Assembly: GCA_937912225.1 (NCBI GenBank)
Contig: CALDOJ010000008.1
Location: 32,791 to 96,790 of the forward strand
Origin: Candidatus Woesearchaeota archaeon
GTDB taxonomy: Archaea; Nanobdellota; Nanobdellia; Woesearchaeales; GCA-2686295
Direction: 5' to 3'
Length of the DNA: 64,000 nucleotides
Part shown: piece after piece, positions 22,490 through 31,634 of the stretch
Layout: every line of letters begins with the position of its first letter
Position numbering within the stretch: the first letter of the stretch is position 1
Notes under the pieces: model-generated
Databases searched by the model: none
The model's input: the letters and a program-made list of their open reading frames with translations, nothing else
What the model was told of the DNA's origin: nothing
Program-made: the position numbers and the translations under genes

Positions 22490-24838
22490 TTATTCTTTAA
22501 GAACGTTTAATATTGCATTATAAATTTCAGGATATTTGCTTGAAAACATTTCTGTGTGAAATAAATTTAATCCATTACAAGAACCTTTAACAAATAAATT
22601 TTCAACACCTTCAAGTTTGGCACTATCTTTAACAACAATTCCATCACCGTCCATTCCTTGCATGTCACAACCAGTACCAACAATATTAAAAATTTCAATA
22701 TTTGGAAGAGCTTCTCGATTTAGTTTATTCATAAATAAACTGTCTTCTTTTAAATCACGACATTCAAGTTTTTCGCCAGTAATAGAACAAAAATCAGCAA
22801 CCCGACCCATGACACCATGGTTAGGTGTGCCAACTAAAATTAGTTTATCAACTTTATCTTCGCCAAAAATTTGCAAGTATCTTCTAGTGACAAGACCGCC
22901 CATGCTATGAGCAATAACAATAACTTTATCAGAACTGGTTTTTTCAAGAACAGTATTAATAATATCATTTAATTTTAAAGAATAAGTATCAATGTTCTCA
23001 GTTTTAGTTTGAACCCAATGATAAGCTTCAGCTTCTTGATAAACATCAAAATAATAACTCGTCTTTAAACTAATAGGTTGAAACATTAAGCCCCAAGAGC
23101 CATCTCTAATAGTTTTAAGATCATAAATTGAAAGAGCACCTGCATTAATGAAACCTTCATCTTCTAATTTATCTTGTAAGAAATTAAAAGCTTCTAAACT
23201 ATAACCTGCTTCTGTTCCCTTATTAAAAGCGTGTCCATGAACAAAAATAACAGGATAATTAACTCTACATTCATCATTTCGACAACAAGGTCGACATTCA
23301 TTAAAAACACAACAAGAATCAGCTGGTTGACTGAAATCAACATGTAAGTCATTATATATTATGCCAGAAAAACTAATTTTTTTTAATTCAATATTTTTAA
23401 TAGTTGAATTAAGATTAATATTTTGACAACTAATAGGTTGGTTTTTAATAAGTTCAAGAAGAACAAAATTCGAACCAACTATTTCTAATTCCTCTTCAAG
23501 AATATTTTGTTCATTTAAAAAAGATTTTATTATTTTTGTATTAGTTTTGTTTTCAGGAAGCTCAGATAAAAATGTTCTTGCAGTTTTAGAAATTAAAGAC
23601 CCAAGAATTTTTTCAGAATTTCCTTCTGTTTGATTAGTCAAATTAATAGTATTATTAATTTCTTCATATCTAGATTTTAATAATTCAATATCCAAACAAG
23701 CAGACTCTAAATTATAATCTGTTTGTTCACTTCGTTTAAGAATAGTTGGTCTTTTTAAACAATTGCTTGAAAGATTACAAAGAACAGAATATTGAATATC
23801 TAAATCAACAATATTTTTTATTGCAGCATTATAATGATTTAATAAAATCAAATCTTTTGTCGACTTGGAATTATTTTTTAAAGTTTCAACAAACAAAATT
23901 TTATTTTCAAAAGTATCTGTGCTTTCAAAAATACTTTTATGATCATTAAATTTTATAATTAAAGTTTTGATTAATAATTTTTCAGTTTGATCCAAATAAT
24001 TTAATTTAAGTAAATCTTCTAAAACTATTTTGATTTCAGACAGATTATTTAATTGAGATTGATAAATATTAATTCTTTCTAAAAATAATTCAAATAAAGA
24101 ACTAATTTCTTCATTTAAATCAGCTTCTAAAATAGAATTAGTCATAGTTTCAAGACTTGAATAGTCTTGTTTATCCCAAATAGATTCTGCTTCATCTAAT
24201 AATTTTATTTTATCAAGAACTAAAGAATTCATAAATGAAACTTCTTGTGAATCAATATTAAGAATTTTTCCCATCGTTTCATTAATATTATTAATGTAAG
24301 TTATTTTTGCTTCTTGATCTTCTAATGAAGTTTTTAAATTAATTAATTTTGTATGAAGTTCATTTTTCAAAATCTTTTCTTCTTCATTCAAAAAATATTC
24401 GACAGTAACTAACATGTCGGTTTTAGTTTTTTCTTCATTTGTATGACAAAGAACTGATTTCTTACTTTCACACTCCAAAGTATAACGATAAAGCTTTTGA
24501 CCTTCACCAAAATCTTCAATTTTCAAAGAATACTTTTTATCAAAAGGACTGCCAGTCTTTAATATTATACTATTTTGATTCAAGATTTTCTCTTCACTTA
24601 AGTCTTCAAAAGAAGTTGTACATTCTGCAACACAAAAAGGATTAGTAATGATACTGGATTTAAATTCTAAATCAAAAGGTTCGGCTCTTTCAACCAAGAA
24701 ATCCTCTTTTTCAGCTTGTAATCTAATAAGAATATCATTTCCTAACATGAAATTCAAATAAAGATAAGTTTTAGTTCCAAAAATAACTAAAACTAACAGT
24801 ATTACAAATGCAATTCCGAAAATAATTTTTTTTTTCAT
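22490..24838 (-). CDS. Large secreted or membrane-anchored alpha/beta hydrolase
   Basis: 782 aa. One N-terminal membrane helix (IIFGIAFVILLVLVIFGTKTY) anchors a long external region. Residues 60-510 are mostly helical coiled-coil with scattered cysteines. A Cys-rich linker (SCCVFNECRPCCRNDEC) leads into a lipase-like domain: oxyanion region VIFVHGHAF, nucleophile in VIVIAHSMGGLVTRRYL, then LILVGTPNHGVMG, with candidate Asp in GMDGDGIVV and His in LFHTEMF. The domain resembles PGAP1/lipase-type esterases. Substrate unknown; surface lipid or ester remodelling is plausible. Confidence 0.82.
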   Translation of the reverse strand: MKKKIIFGIAFVILLVLVIFGTKTYLYLNFMLGNDILIRLQAEKEDFLVERAEPFDLEFKSSIITNPFCVAECTTSFEDLSEEKILNQNSIILKTGSPFDKKYSLKIEDFGEGQKLYRYTLECESKKSVLCHTNEEKTKTDMLVTVEYFLNEEEKILKNELHTKLINLKTSLEDQEAKITYINNINETMGKILNIDSQEVSFMNSLVLDKIKLLDEAESIWDKQDYSSLETMTNSILEADLNEEISSLFELFLERINIYQSQLNNLSEIKIVLEDLLKLNYLDQTEKLLIKTLIIKFNDHKSIFESTDTFENKILFVETLKNNSKSTKDLILLNHYNAAIKNIVDLDIQYSVLCNLSSNCLKRPTILKRSEQTDYNLESACLDIELLKSRYEEINNTINLTNQTEGNSEKILGSLISKTARTFLSELPENKTNTKIIKSFLNEQNILEEELEIVGSNFVLLELIKNQPISCQNINLNSTIKNIELKKISFSGIIYNDLHVDFSQPADSCCVFNECRPCCRNDECRVNYPVIFVHGHAFNKGTEAGYSLEAFNFLQDKLEDEGFINAGALSIYDLKTIRDGSWGLMFQPISLKTSYYFDVYQEAEAYHWVQTKTENIDTYSLKLNDIINTVLEKTSSDKVIVIAHSMGGLVTRRYLQIFGEDKVDKLILVGTPNHGVMGRVADFCSITGEKLECRDLKEDSLFMNKLNREALPNIEIFNIVGTGCDMQGMDGDGIVVKDSAKLEGVENLFVKGSCNGLNLFHTEMFSSKYPEIYNAILNVLKE

Positions 24839-24841
24839 ATT

Positions 24842-27139
24842 TTAATATCCAAACAAAGTTGTTTGTGAACTATTATTTATAATGTCATCAAAATTAGTAT
24901 CATAAAATAAAAGAACAGAGTCTGCTAAAGGTTTAATTTGCTTTTCAATATAATGTTCATAATCAATTTTACTTTTCAACAGTTCTAAAGGTTCAGGACC
25001 ATTTATTGTCATAACATATTCAATAATGTTGCTTTTAACTTCTTTTAACATTCTTGCAGCCCTGACATGAGGAGGAGTTGTTTTAGTATATTCATCTAAA
25101 TTTTTTCTAATGGCTCTTCTGTAAATTAACAAATCATCACAATTGCCTTCTTTTAAATTATCAACGAATTCTTTAACATAATCTGCAACTTCTTCTTTTT
25201 TGAAAACTTTTTCAAGTAATTCAAGTTGAAATTTTTTTGCAAGATCAGTCCAATCTCTTCGAACAAATTCTAAACCAACAAAATCCATTTCTTCTTTTCC
25301 ATTTTTTAAAAGTAAACCTGCATATCTTTTTTTACTACCTGCTTCTGAACCCCTTGCTTTTGGCATTAAAAATCGTTTGTAAGTTTTTTCAAATTCTAAT
25401 TCTAAAAAACTTTTAACCCCATATTTTTCAGTAATATGTTTTGTTAAGAAAACATTCATATAATTTTCAATTTCTTTTCCAACTTTTTCTGCTTCTTCTT
25501 TATTTTTAACATTCAAATTAATAAAAACAGAATCAGTATCACCATAGATTACTTCATAACCTTTTTCTTCAATTTTTTTACTAGTAAGTTTAATAAAATG
25601 TTGTGCAAAATGAGTTATTGCATTAGCCATTTCTATACTGTGAAATCTAAAAACTGGATTGGCCATAACTCCAAACATGGAATTCATAACAACTTTAATA
25701 GCATAACTTCCCATGGAATCATTTTGTTTTTTAATTTCATCTCGAGCAGCCCAAAGTCGTTCAAGCATGCCAGATAAAATTCCTTCTTCTTTTCGAAAAC
25801 ATGCACCATTTGGAGCTTTAATCAAATCTTTACCTTTACCGTCTTCAACAAATGTGAAAGGATCAATATTAAAAGTTCTGATAATACTAGGATATAGACT
25901 TTTGAAATCACAAACAATAATGTAATCATAAATACCTGGCTTTGAAGTCATAACATAACCGCCAGTAATTCTTTCTTCACGATTTCCAAACCTTGCAGAA
26001 ATAGCAACATAACCTTTTTTTCTTAAATCCCGTAAATATAAAGAATCAAATGATGCAATACTTCCCTTTACTTTATCAAGTTGAATACCTGTAAGCATTG
26101 TTCTTTGAATGGTTAAACCAATAACTCCAGTTTTTTCTAAGATTTTGATAACTAATTCAGAATCTTTCAAATTATAATCTGCTAATTTCTGAGGATTATT
26201 CTTAAAAGCATTTTCAATTTCTTCACCTTTATTTTTTGAACCAATAAGTTTTTTTTCACCAAGTAATTCTTGAGCTGCAGTATCAAGTTTATAATCAGTT
26301 AATTTAACAAAAGAAATTTTCATTAAAGTAATACCGTCAAGTACAACTCTTCCAGGAATGTTTGCGGTTGAATCTCTGAAAAAAGATTCTTCTTTTCTAA
26401 CTTTACAATCCCAATCATTTCGACCAATTCTAAAAGGAATTTCATGTTGTTGGAATTTATGCAATAATAAGTCTAAATCAAAATCTATAACATTCCAACC
26501 AGTAATAATATCTGGGTCTAGTTCTAAAACTGTTTCTTTAAATCTTTGAACTAATTGTTTTTCATCAATTACACATTCAGCATTTTTTAATTTTTTATTA
26601 GAAATTATAAAAACATTAGAATAATCTTCGCAAACAATTGAGATAGAATATAAATCTCCTTTCATACTTGTTTCAATATCAAAAGATAAAATCTTAAGTT
26701 TTGGAATCCAATCAGAAGATTTAATTTTAGGATCTTCATAAATTCTATCAACGAGTTCACCTTTCTTGAACTCACCTTCAATATCAAGACTTCCAAGAAT
26801 ATTATTATCCATCATGAAACGATAAGGAAATTTAATATCTGCTTCATAACAAACAATGTTTTCTTCTTCAAATAGCTTTCGAAATTCAGAAAGTTGTCTA
26901 GGAACGTTAAGAAGAATTTTAACAACTTTTTCTTTGTTAAAATTTTTTAAATCAGATTTATCATGATCAAAAGATTCGAGTTTTTGAGCTTTTTTTAAGT
27001 CAGTTTCTTTGATGAAAAAATAAGGTCTGAACTTGTGAATTGAAAGAAAAGAATCTCCATTCTCTAATTTACCAAAAAGATGAACATAAGACGTATCATC
27101 TTTAATTCTATAAGTTGGATAAACAACAAACCCCTTCAT
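24842..27139 (-). CDS. polB: Family B DNA polymerase
   Basis: 765 aa, the usual size for archaeal PolB. The proofreading domain shows Exo I SFDIETS (Asp154, Glu156), Exo II GWNVIDFDLDLL and Exo III YNLKDSELV. The polymerase domain shows motif A DFKSLYPSIIR, motif B KVVMNSMFGVMANP, motif C YGDTDSVF and the KKRY element. It ends TTLFGY, which resembles a PCNA-interacting QxxLxxF/Y peptide (SQTTLFGY). Single gene, 4 nt downstream of the hydrolase start on the same strand. Likely the replicative or a major repair polymerase. Confidence 0.97.
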   Translation of the reverse strand: MKGFVVYPTYRIKDDTSYVHLFGKLENGDSFLSIHKFRPYFFIKETDLKKAQKLESFDHDKSDLKNFNKEKVVKILLNVPRQLSEFRKLFEEENIVCYEADIKFPYRFMMDNNILGSLDIEGEFKKGELVDRIYEDPKIKSSDWIPKLKILSFDIETSMKGDLYSISIVCEDYSNVFIISNKKLKNAECVIDEKQLVQRFKETVLELDPDIITGWNVIDFDLDLLLHKFQQHEIPFRIGRNDWDCKVRKEESFFRDSTANIPGRVVLDGITLMKISFVKLTDYKLDTAAQELLGEKKLIGSKNKGEEIENAFKNNPQKLADYNLKDSELVIKILEKTGVIGLTIQRTMLTGIQLDKVKGSIASFDSLYLRDLRKKGYVAISARFGNREERITGGYVMTSKPGIYDYIIVCDFKSLYPSIIRTFNIDPFTFVEDGKGKDLIKAPNGACFRKEEGILSGMLERLWAARDEIKKQNDSMGSYAIKVVMNSMFGVMANPVFRFHSIEMANAITHFAQHFIKLTSKKIEEKGYEVIYGDTDSVFINLNVKNKEEAEKVGKEIENYMNVFLTKHITEKYGVKSFLELEFEKTYKRFLMPKARGSEAGSKKRYAGLLLKNGKEEMDFVGLEFVRRDWTDLAKKFQLELLEKVFKKEEVADYVKEFVDNLKEGNCDDLLIYRRAIRKNLDEYTKTTPPHVRAARMLKEVKSNIIEYVMTINGPEPLELLKSKIDYEHYIEKQIKPLADSVLLFYDTNFDDIINNSSQTTLFGY

Positions 27140-27178
27140 AGAATAAAAAAAGCCAAGATATTATTTAAAGTTAGCGCA

Positions 27179-27571
27179 TTATTTTGCAATCTCTTTAAGT
27201 TCTTCTAAAAAATGATTTTTTAACCATTCAATTTCTAATTTAAGATTAGTTTTATTCATACCACTATCCATTCGTTTATGTTCGCCATGAACAATAGTGC
27301 AATTTTCTTCTCCACTTATTTCAAACCAAGTCATAGGAAAATTTCTTTTTCCAATAAAAACCAGATTTGTGCCTTTTTTCGGAATAAAAGTAATCAACAC
27401 ATGATATTCTTTAGAAATAAGTTCATAATTATTTTCTGAAAGTTTACGAACTTTAGAATGCTTATCAAACTCTTCGATTTTAATAATTTTTTGCGGAGTA
27501 TTAATTTTGTTCCACAAATAATTTCTAGTTTTATTTGTTTTTAATTTTGATTCGACAACTTCATATTTCAT
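27179..27571 (-). CDS. Hypothetical protein, possibly SRPBCC fold
   Basis: 130 aa, soluble. The pattern of beta strands (YELISKEYHVLITFIPKKGT; NLVFIGKRNFPMTWFEISGE) with a long C-terminal helix (LKLEIEWLKNHFLEELKEIA) is like START/SRPBCC ligand-binding proteins, but no diagnostic motif is visible. Own promoter upstream, where it faces the divergent abce1. Function not assignable. Confidence 0.6.
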   Translation of the reverse strand: MKYEVVESKLKTNKTRNYLWNKINTPQKIIKIEEFDKHSKVRKLSENNYELISKEYHVLITFIPKKGTNLVFIGKRNFPMTWFEISGEENCTIVHGEHKRMDSGMNKTNLKLEIEWLKNHFLEELKEIAK

Positions 27572-27613
27572 AATGTGAAAAAGAAATAAGCTTATTTAAA
27601 TCTAGTGGATAGC

Positions 27614-27627
27614 TTTATATATTTAAG
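27614..27627 (+). promoter_or_regulatory. TATA box of abce1
   Basis: TTTATATATTTAAG, centred about 26 nt before the ATG at 27644, predicts a leaderless mRNA. Confidence 0.5.
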
Positions 27628-27643
27628 ATTCTAACCAGCTTCT

Positions 27644-29404
27644 ATGGCAAATCGAATTATGATTGTTAAGAAATCAAAATGCAATCCTGAAGGTTGTGGA
27701 GGATACCTTTGTATTAGGGTGAGCCCTAGCAATCGTATGGGAGAAGAAGCAATCTATAAATCTGATGATGGAAAAGTAGCTGTGAACGAAGAAGTAATAA
27801 CTGACGGAGACCGAATTGCTGCTAACAAATGCCCATTTAATGCTTTAGAAATGGTTAATTTACCTGAAGAACTTGATAAAGAACCAATTCATAGATATGG
27901 AAAGAATGGATTTGCACTTTTTAATTTGCCGACTCCGATTTTTGGAAAAGTTGTAGGAATCATTGGAAGAAACGGAATTGGAAAATCAACTGCTATCAAA
28001 GTTTTAGCAGATGTTCTTAAACCAAACCTTGGACGAGTAGAAGAAGACCACATTGCAACACATGAAGAACTAATTGATTACTTTAAAGGAACTGAAGCTC
28101 AAACTTTTTTTGAAAAACAAAAAAAAGGCGAGATAAAAGTCGCATATAAACCACAACAAGTTGATATGATTCCAAAACAATTTAATGGAACTGTTCAAGA
28201 ATTGTTAAAAAAAGTTGATGAAAAAAATTCTTTTAATGAACTTGTTGAAAAATTAGAATTAAAAAATTTCTTAGACCATGATATTAAAGATATTTCTGGC
28301 GGAGAATTACAAAGAGTAGCAATTGCTGCGACTGTAATGAAAGATGCTAATGTTTATTTCTTTGACGAGCCAACATCATATTTAGATATAAAACAAAGAC
28401 TAAAAATATCAAAATTTATACGAGAGTTAGCTAATGAAGAAACAGCCGTAATGGTTATTGAGCACGACATGATAATCTTAGATTATATGACTGATTTAGT
28501 ACATTTAATGTATGGAAAGGAAGGTGCTTTTGGAATTGTATCAATGGTTAAATCAACAAAAGCAGGCATTAATGTTTACCTTTCAGGTTACTTAAAAGAA
28601 GAAAATGTAAGATTTAGAGCCGGTCAAATAAAATTCTTAAAAAAACCTCCTTTAACAAAAAAAGCAGAGTTCAAACTTACTGAATGGAACGCTTTAGAAC
28701 ATAAGCAAGGAAGCTTTAATCTTAAAGTCAATAAAGGAATGATTTATAGACATGAAACAATTGGAATTTTAGGAGAGAATGGAATTGGAAAAACAACTTT
28801 CGTAAAAATTTTAGCTGGAGAAATTGAAACTAAAGATAAAATAGGTGAATTAAAAGTCGCCTACAAACCACAATATTTAGAACCAACTGATGAATTAGTC
28901 ATGATTTTTTTAAAAAGAGCATTTGACAAATATAAATCTACAATTATTGAACCTTTGAATTTAAAGGATTTTATGACTCGAAAATTAAATGAGCTGAGTG
29001 GTGGAGAATTACAAAGAGTAATGATTGCAAAATGTTTATCAGAAGATTCAGACTTAATATTAATGGACGAACCATCAGCTTACTTAGACGTCGAACAAAG
29101 ATTAGAAGTTGCAAAAATAATTAAAGATATAATGTTTCAAACAGGCCGTTCAGCATTAATAGTTGATCACGATTTATTATTTGCAGATTATCTTTCAGAC
29201 CAATTAATTGTTTTTGAAGGAGAACCAGCAATTAGTGGGTCAGTTGAAGGTCCATTTAACATGGAAGAAGGAATGAATAATTTCTTAGAAGATATAGAAT
29301 TAACTTTCAGAAGAGATGATGAAAATAATAGGCCTAGAGCTAACAAATTAAATTCTCAATTAGACCGAGAGCAAAAGTCAACAGGAAAATTATATTATTT
29401 GTAA
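27644..29404 (+). CDS. abce1: Ribosome recycling ATPase ABCE1 (Rli1)
   Basis: 586 aa. The N-terminal ferredoxin-like domain has two Cys clusters (CNPEGCGGYLCIRVSP and NKCPFNAL) for 4Fe-4S centres. Two nucleotide-binding domains follow: Walker A GRNGIGKST, signature SGGELQR and Walker B FFDEPTSYLD; then GENGIGKTT, SGGELQR and LMDEPSAYLD. It splits ribosomes after termination together with aRF1 and Pelota; prf1 is also in this window. Ends with a 10-bp convergent overlap with the lamin-tail gene. Confidence 0.97.
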   Translation: MANRIMIVKKSKCNPEGCGGYLCIRVSPSNRMGEEAIYKSDDGKVAVNEEVITDGDRIAANKCPFNALEMVNLPEELDKEPIHRYGKNGFALFNLPTPIFGKVVGIIGRNGIGKSTAIKVLADVLKPNLGRVEEDHIATHEELIDYFKGTEAQTFFEKQKKGEIKVAYKPQQVDMIPKQFNGTVQELLKKVDEKNSFNELVEKLELKNFLDHDIKDISGGELQRVAIAATVMKDANVYFFDEPTSYLDIKQRLKISKFIRELANEETAVMVIEHDMIILDYMTDLVHLMYGKEGAFGIVSMVKSTKAGINVYLSGYLKEENVRFRAGQIKFLKKPPLTKKAEFKLTEWNALEHKQGSFNLKVNKGMIYRHETIGILGENGIGKTTFVKILAGEIETKDKIGELKVAYKPQYLEPTDELVMIFLKRAFDKYKSTIIEPLNLKDFMTRKLNELSGGELQRVMIAKCLSEDSDLILMDEPSAYLDVEQRLEVAKIIKDIMFQTGRSALIVDHDLLFADYLSDQLIVFEGEPAISGSVEGPFNMEEGMNNFLEDIELTFRRDDENNRPRANKLNSQLDREQKSTGKLYYL

Positions 29405-30267
29405 GCAAATAGTTCTATTTGTTGAAAATATTCTCCAGTAATATTATTGATTATTATTTCTAAAGATAAATTTATACTTTGATTAATATTTAATGAAAAA
29501 TTATTATTAGAAAAATTAAACTGAATGGAATTATTTTCAAAATAATATGTTTGGTTAAATTCAATGGTTATATTTTTTAATCCAATATTTTTAATTGAAA
29601 AATTAATTCTTGTTTTATTATTAGAGAATAAATTAATTATTGGAATATCTGAAAGTTCTAAAGAAATATTATTTGTTAAATTAATGGATGAATTAGAAAT
29701 ATCTTCAACAGATTCATTTAACATTCTTGTTTGATTTAGTTCAATAGTTTTATTTTTTAAATCTGGAACTCCAGAAATAAAATCAACAGAGTTATTACCT
29801 GTATTATTTATTCTTTGTAAACTTTTTCCTTCATCAGTACCAGGATGGGGTGTTCTTTGAAATAATCCTATTTTTATTTCAGAAATTAAACCCCAACCAA
29901 CTGCATCAACAATAATTGAACCATTCTTTAAAGCAATTCCATCATTAGAATTTTTCAAAGTTATAGTTTCTTCATAATTAGAATTTGGCCAAGAAGAATT
30001 ATCTTTGTTTAGGCTAAAACCGTTGTCCGCTATCAACAAATATCCTCTGGCCAAAATCGTTGTGTTTGAAGGGAGCTGTGCATCATGATCAGATGTTTCG
30101 GTTGCAATAATCCAGTTTGAAATATCAATGGTCTGGTTAGTTGGATTGTAAAGTTCTATTGCTTCACCGCCACTCTCAGTATTAATCGGATTGTATAAAA
30201 CTTCTGAAATTAAAACCTGAGCTGAAACACAAGGCAACAATAATAATATTAAAATCCATTTATTCAT
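29395..30267 (-). CDS. Secreted lamin-tail-domain protein, sequon-rich
   Basis: 290 aa. Signal peptide MNKWILILLLLPCVSAQ, then a lamin tail domain: VLISEVLYNPINTESGGEAI, ELYNPTNQTIDISNWII, and GYLLIADNGF...DGIALKNGSIIVDAVGWG. The C-terminal 110 residues form a beta-rich Asn-rich segment. About twenty N-x-S/T sequons are spread through the protein, so heavy N-glycosylation is expected if exported. Lamin-tail domains occur in many secreted prokaryotic proteins, often with nucleases or surface proteins; here no catalytic partner domain is present. A surface adhesion or coat role is inferred. Confidence 0.82.
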   Translation of the reverse strand: MNKWILILLLLPCVSAQVLISEVLYNPINTESGGEAIELYNPTNQTIDISNWIIATETSDHDAQLPSNTTILARGYLLIADNGFSLNKDNSSWPNSNYEETITLKNSNDGIALKNGSIIVDAVGWGLISEIKIGLFQRTPHPGTDEGKSLQRINNTGNNSVDFISGVPDLKNKTIELNQTRMLNESVEDISNSSINLTNNISLELSDIPIINLFSNNKTRINFSIKNIGLKNITIEFNQTYYFENNSIQFNFSNNNFSLNINQSINLSLEIIINNITGEYFQQIELFAYK

Positions 30268-30371
30268 TTTTTACACCCGAACCAAAACATTTTTTATTCA
30301 GAAAGAATATTTAATAAGAGTTTGCCTAGTTTTTCCGAATAAAAAACGGGTTTATAAGAATATTTTCGAAA

Positions 30372-31037
30372 ATGAAATCAGAAAAAATAATTTTTACATT
30401 TGCAATAATATTTTTAGTTATAACTATAATTTTATTACCATTAAGATCACTTGTTTTCAACGAACGATTTTATCATTCACAATTTGAAAAAAATAATGTT
30501 TATGAAACTGTTGAAGCACAGATCAGCGAAGCTGATAGTGCATCAGAGGCGGAGCCTCTGATTGAACCTGAATTGGTTCTTGAAAATTTAATTAATTTTT
30601 TTAAAGGAAAAGAAAGTTTGAATTATTTTTCTGAAACTGAACAAAGTCATTTAGAAGATGTTAGAGTTTTGTTTAACAAATTCTTTTTTGTTTTAAATTC
30701 TGCAATAGCAATTTTTATTGCTTTGATAATTACTTTATTTTATTTAAATAAAAAAGAATTCAAAACAAATTTTTTAAAAATAATTTTCTTATCAGGTTTA
30801 TCATCTTTTGCATTACTAATATTATTATTTTTAGCGACGATAAATTTCTCAGCAACCTTTGATTCTTTCCATAAAATATTTTTTTCACAAGGAAACTATT
30901 TATTTTCAAAACAATCGTTGTTAATTAGGATGTTTCCAGAAACTTTTTTCTTTAAAGCAGCACTTAGAATATTTCTAGACTCATTATTTTCAAGCATAAT
31001 ATTAATGGGCTTGTTTTTTTTAAGTAAGAAAAAATAA
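30372..31037 (+). CDS. DUF1461-like integral membrane protein
   Basis: 221 aa with four membrane helices. N-terminal helix 1 is followed by RSLVFNERFYHSQFEKNNVYE, an external loop with ENLINFFKGKESLNYFSETEQSHLEDVRVLF, and three more helices. The FY..EF.K..VYE, L..FF.GK and E..HL.DV elements correspond to the DUF1461/TIGR01906 family, whose function is unknown. The loop holds an acidic stretch (ISEADSASEAEPLIEPE). A TATA-like AATAAAAAAC (30339-30348) gives a nearly leaderless start. Confidence 0.72.
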   Translation: MKSEKIIFTFAIIFLVITIILLPLRSLVFNERFYHSQFEKNNVYETVEAQISEADSASEAEPLIEPELVLENLINFFKGKESLNYFSETEQSHLEDVRVLFNKFFFVLNSAIAIFIALIITLFYLNKKEFKTNFLKIIFLSGLSSFALLILLFLATINFSATFDSFHKIFFSQGNYLFSKQSLLIRMFPETFFFKAALRIFLDSLFSSIILMGLFFLSKKK

Positions 31038-31082
31038 ATTATTTAAAACAACAGATATTCTTTTTTGTTGAGGTAAAAAAAA

Positions 31083-31634
31083 ATGGTATTAACAGGATCT
31101 GATTATGATAAAATAAAAACAGGAGATGTAGCTCCAAACTTTTCATTGCTAGGAACAGACGGAAAAACTTATTCATTAAAAGAATTAGAAGGTAAAGCTT
31201 ACTTAGTTGTATTTATGTGCAACCATTGTCCGTATGTAGTTCCAAAAGTAGATGAATTAAAACGAATCACAGCCGACTATAAAGAAAAAGGTTTAGTTGT
31301 TATTGCAATTAATCCAAATGAAGATGAACATTATCCAGATGATTCTTATGAGAATATGCAAAAAGTAGTCAAAGAATGGGGTATTAACTTTTTATATTTA
31401 AGAGATGAAAGCCAAGAGGTAGCAAAAGCTTATGGTGCAGTATGCACACCAGACCCGTTCTTGTTTGATGAAGAATTCAAATTAATATTTCATGCAAGAA
31501 TTGATGACACTCATGGAGATAAACCTGCAACTAAACATGAATTATATGAAGCAATTGGAGAATTCTTTGAAACTGGAGTAATAACTGCAAAAGAGAATCC
31601 ATCAATGGGTTGTAGTATCAAGTGGAAATACTAA
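31083..31634 (+). CDS. Thioredoxin-like/peroxiredoxin-family protein
   Basis: 183 aa. Starts with a redoxin N-terminus (IKTGDVAPNFSLLGTDGKTYSLKEL) and has the active-site region VVFMCNHCPYVVPKVDELKR. CxxC followed by PYV is the form seen in a widespread bacterial thioredoxin-like family annotated near AhpC/TSA proteins. The cis-Pro region is YGAVCTPDPFLFDEEF. Cytoplasmic, probable thiol oxidoreductase or peroxidase. 45 nt after the DUF1461 gene, with a GAGGT SD-like element. Confidence 0.88.
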   Translation: MVLTGSDYDKIKTGDVAPNFSLLGTDGKTYSLKELEGKAYLVVFMCNHCPYVVPKVDELKRITADYKEKGLVVIAINPNEDEHYPDDSYENMQKVVKEWGINFLYLRDESQEVAKAYGAVCTPDPFLFDEEFKLIFHARIDDTHGDKPATKHELYEAIGEFFETGVITAKENPSMGCSIKWKY

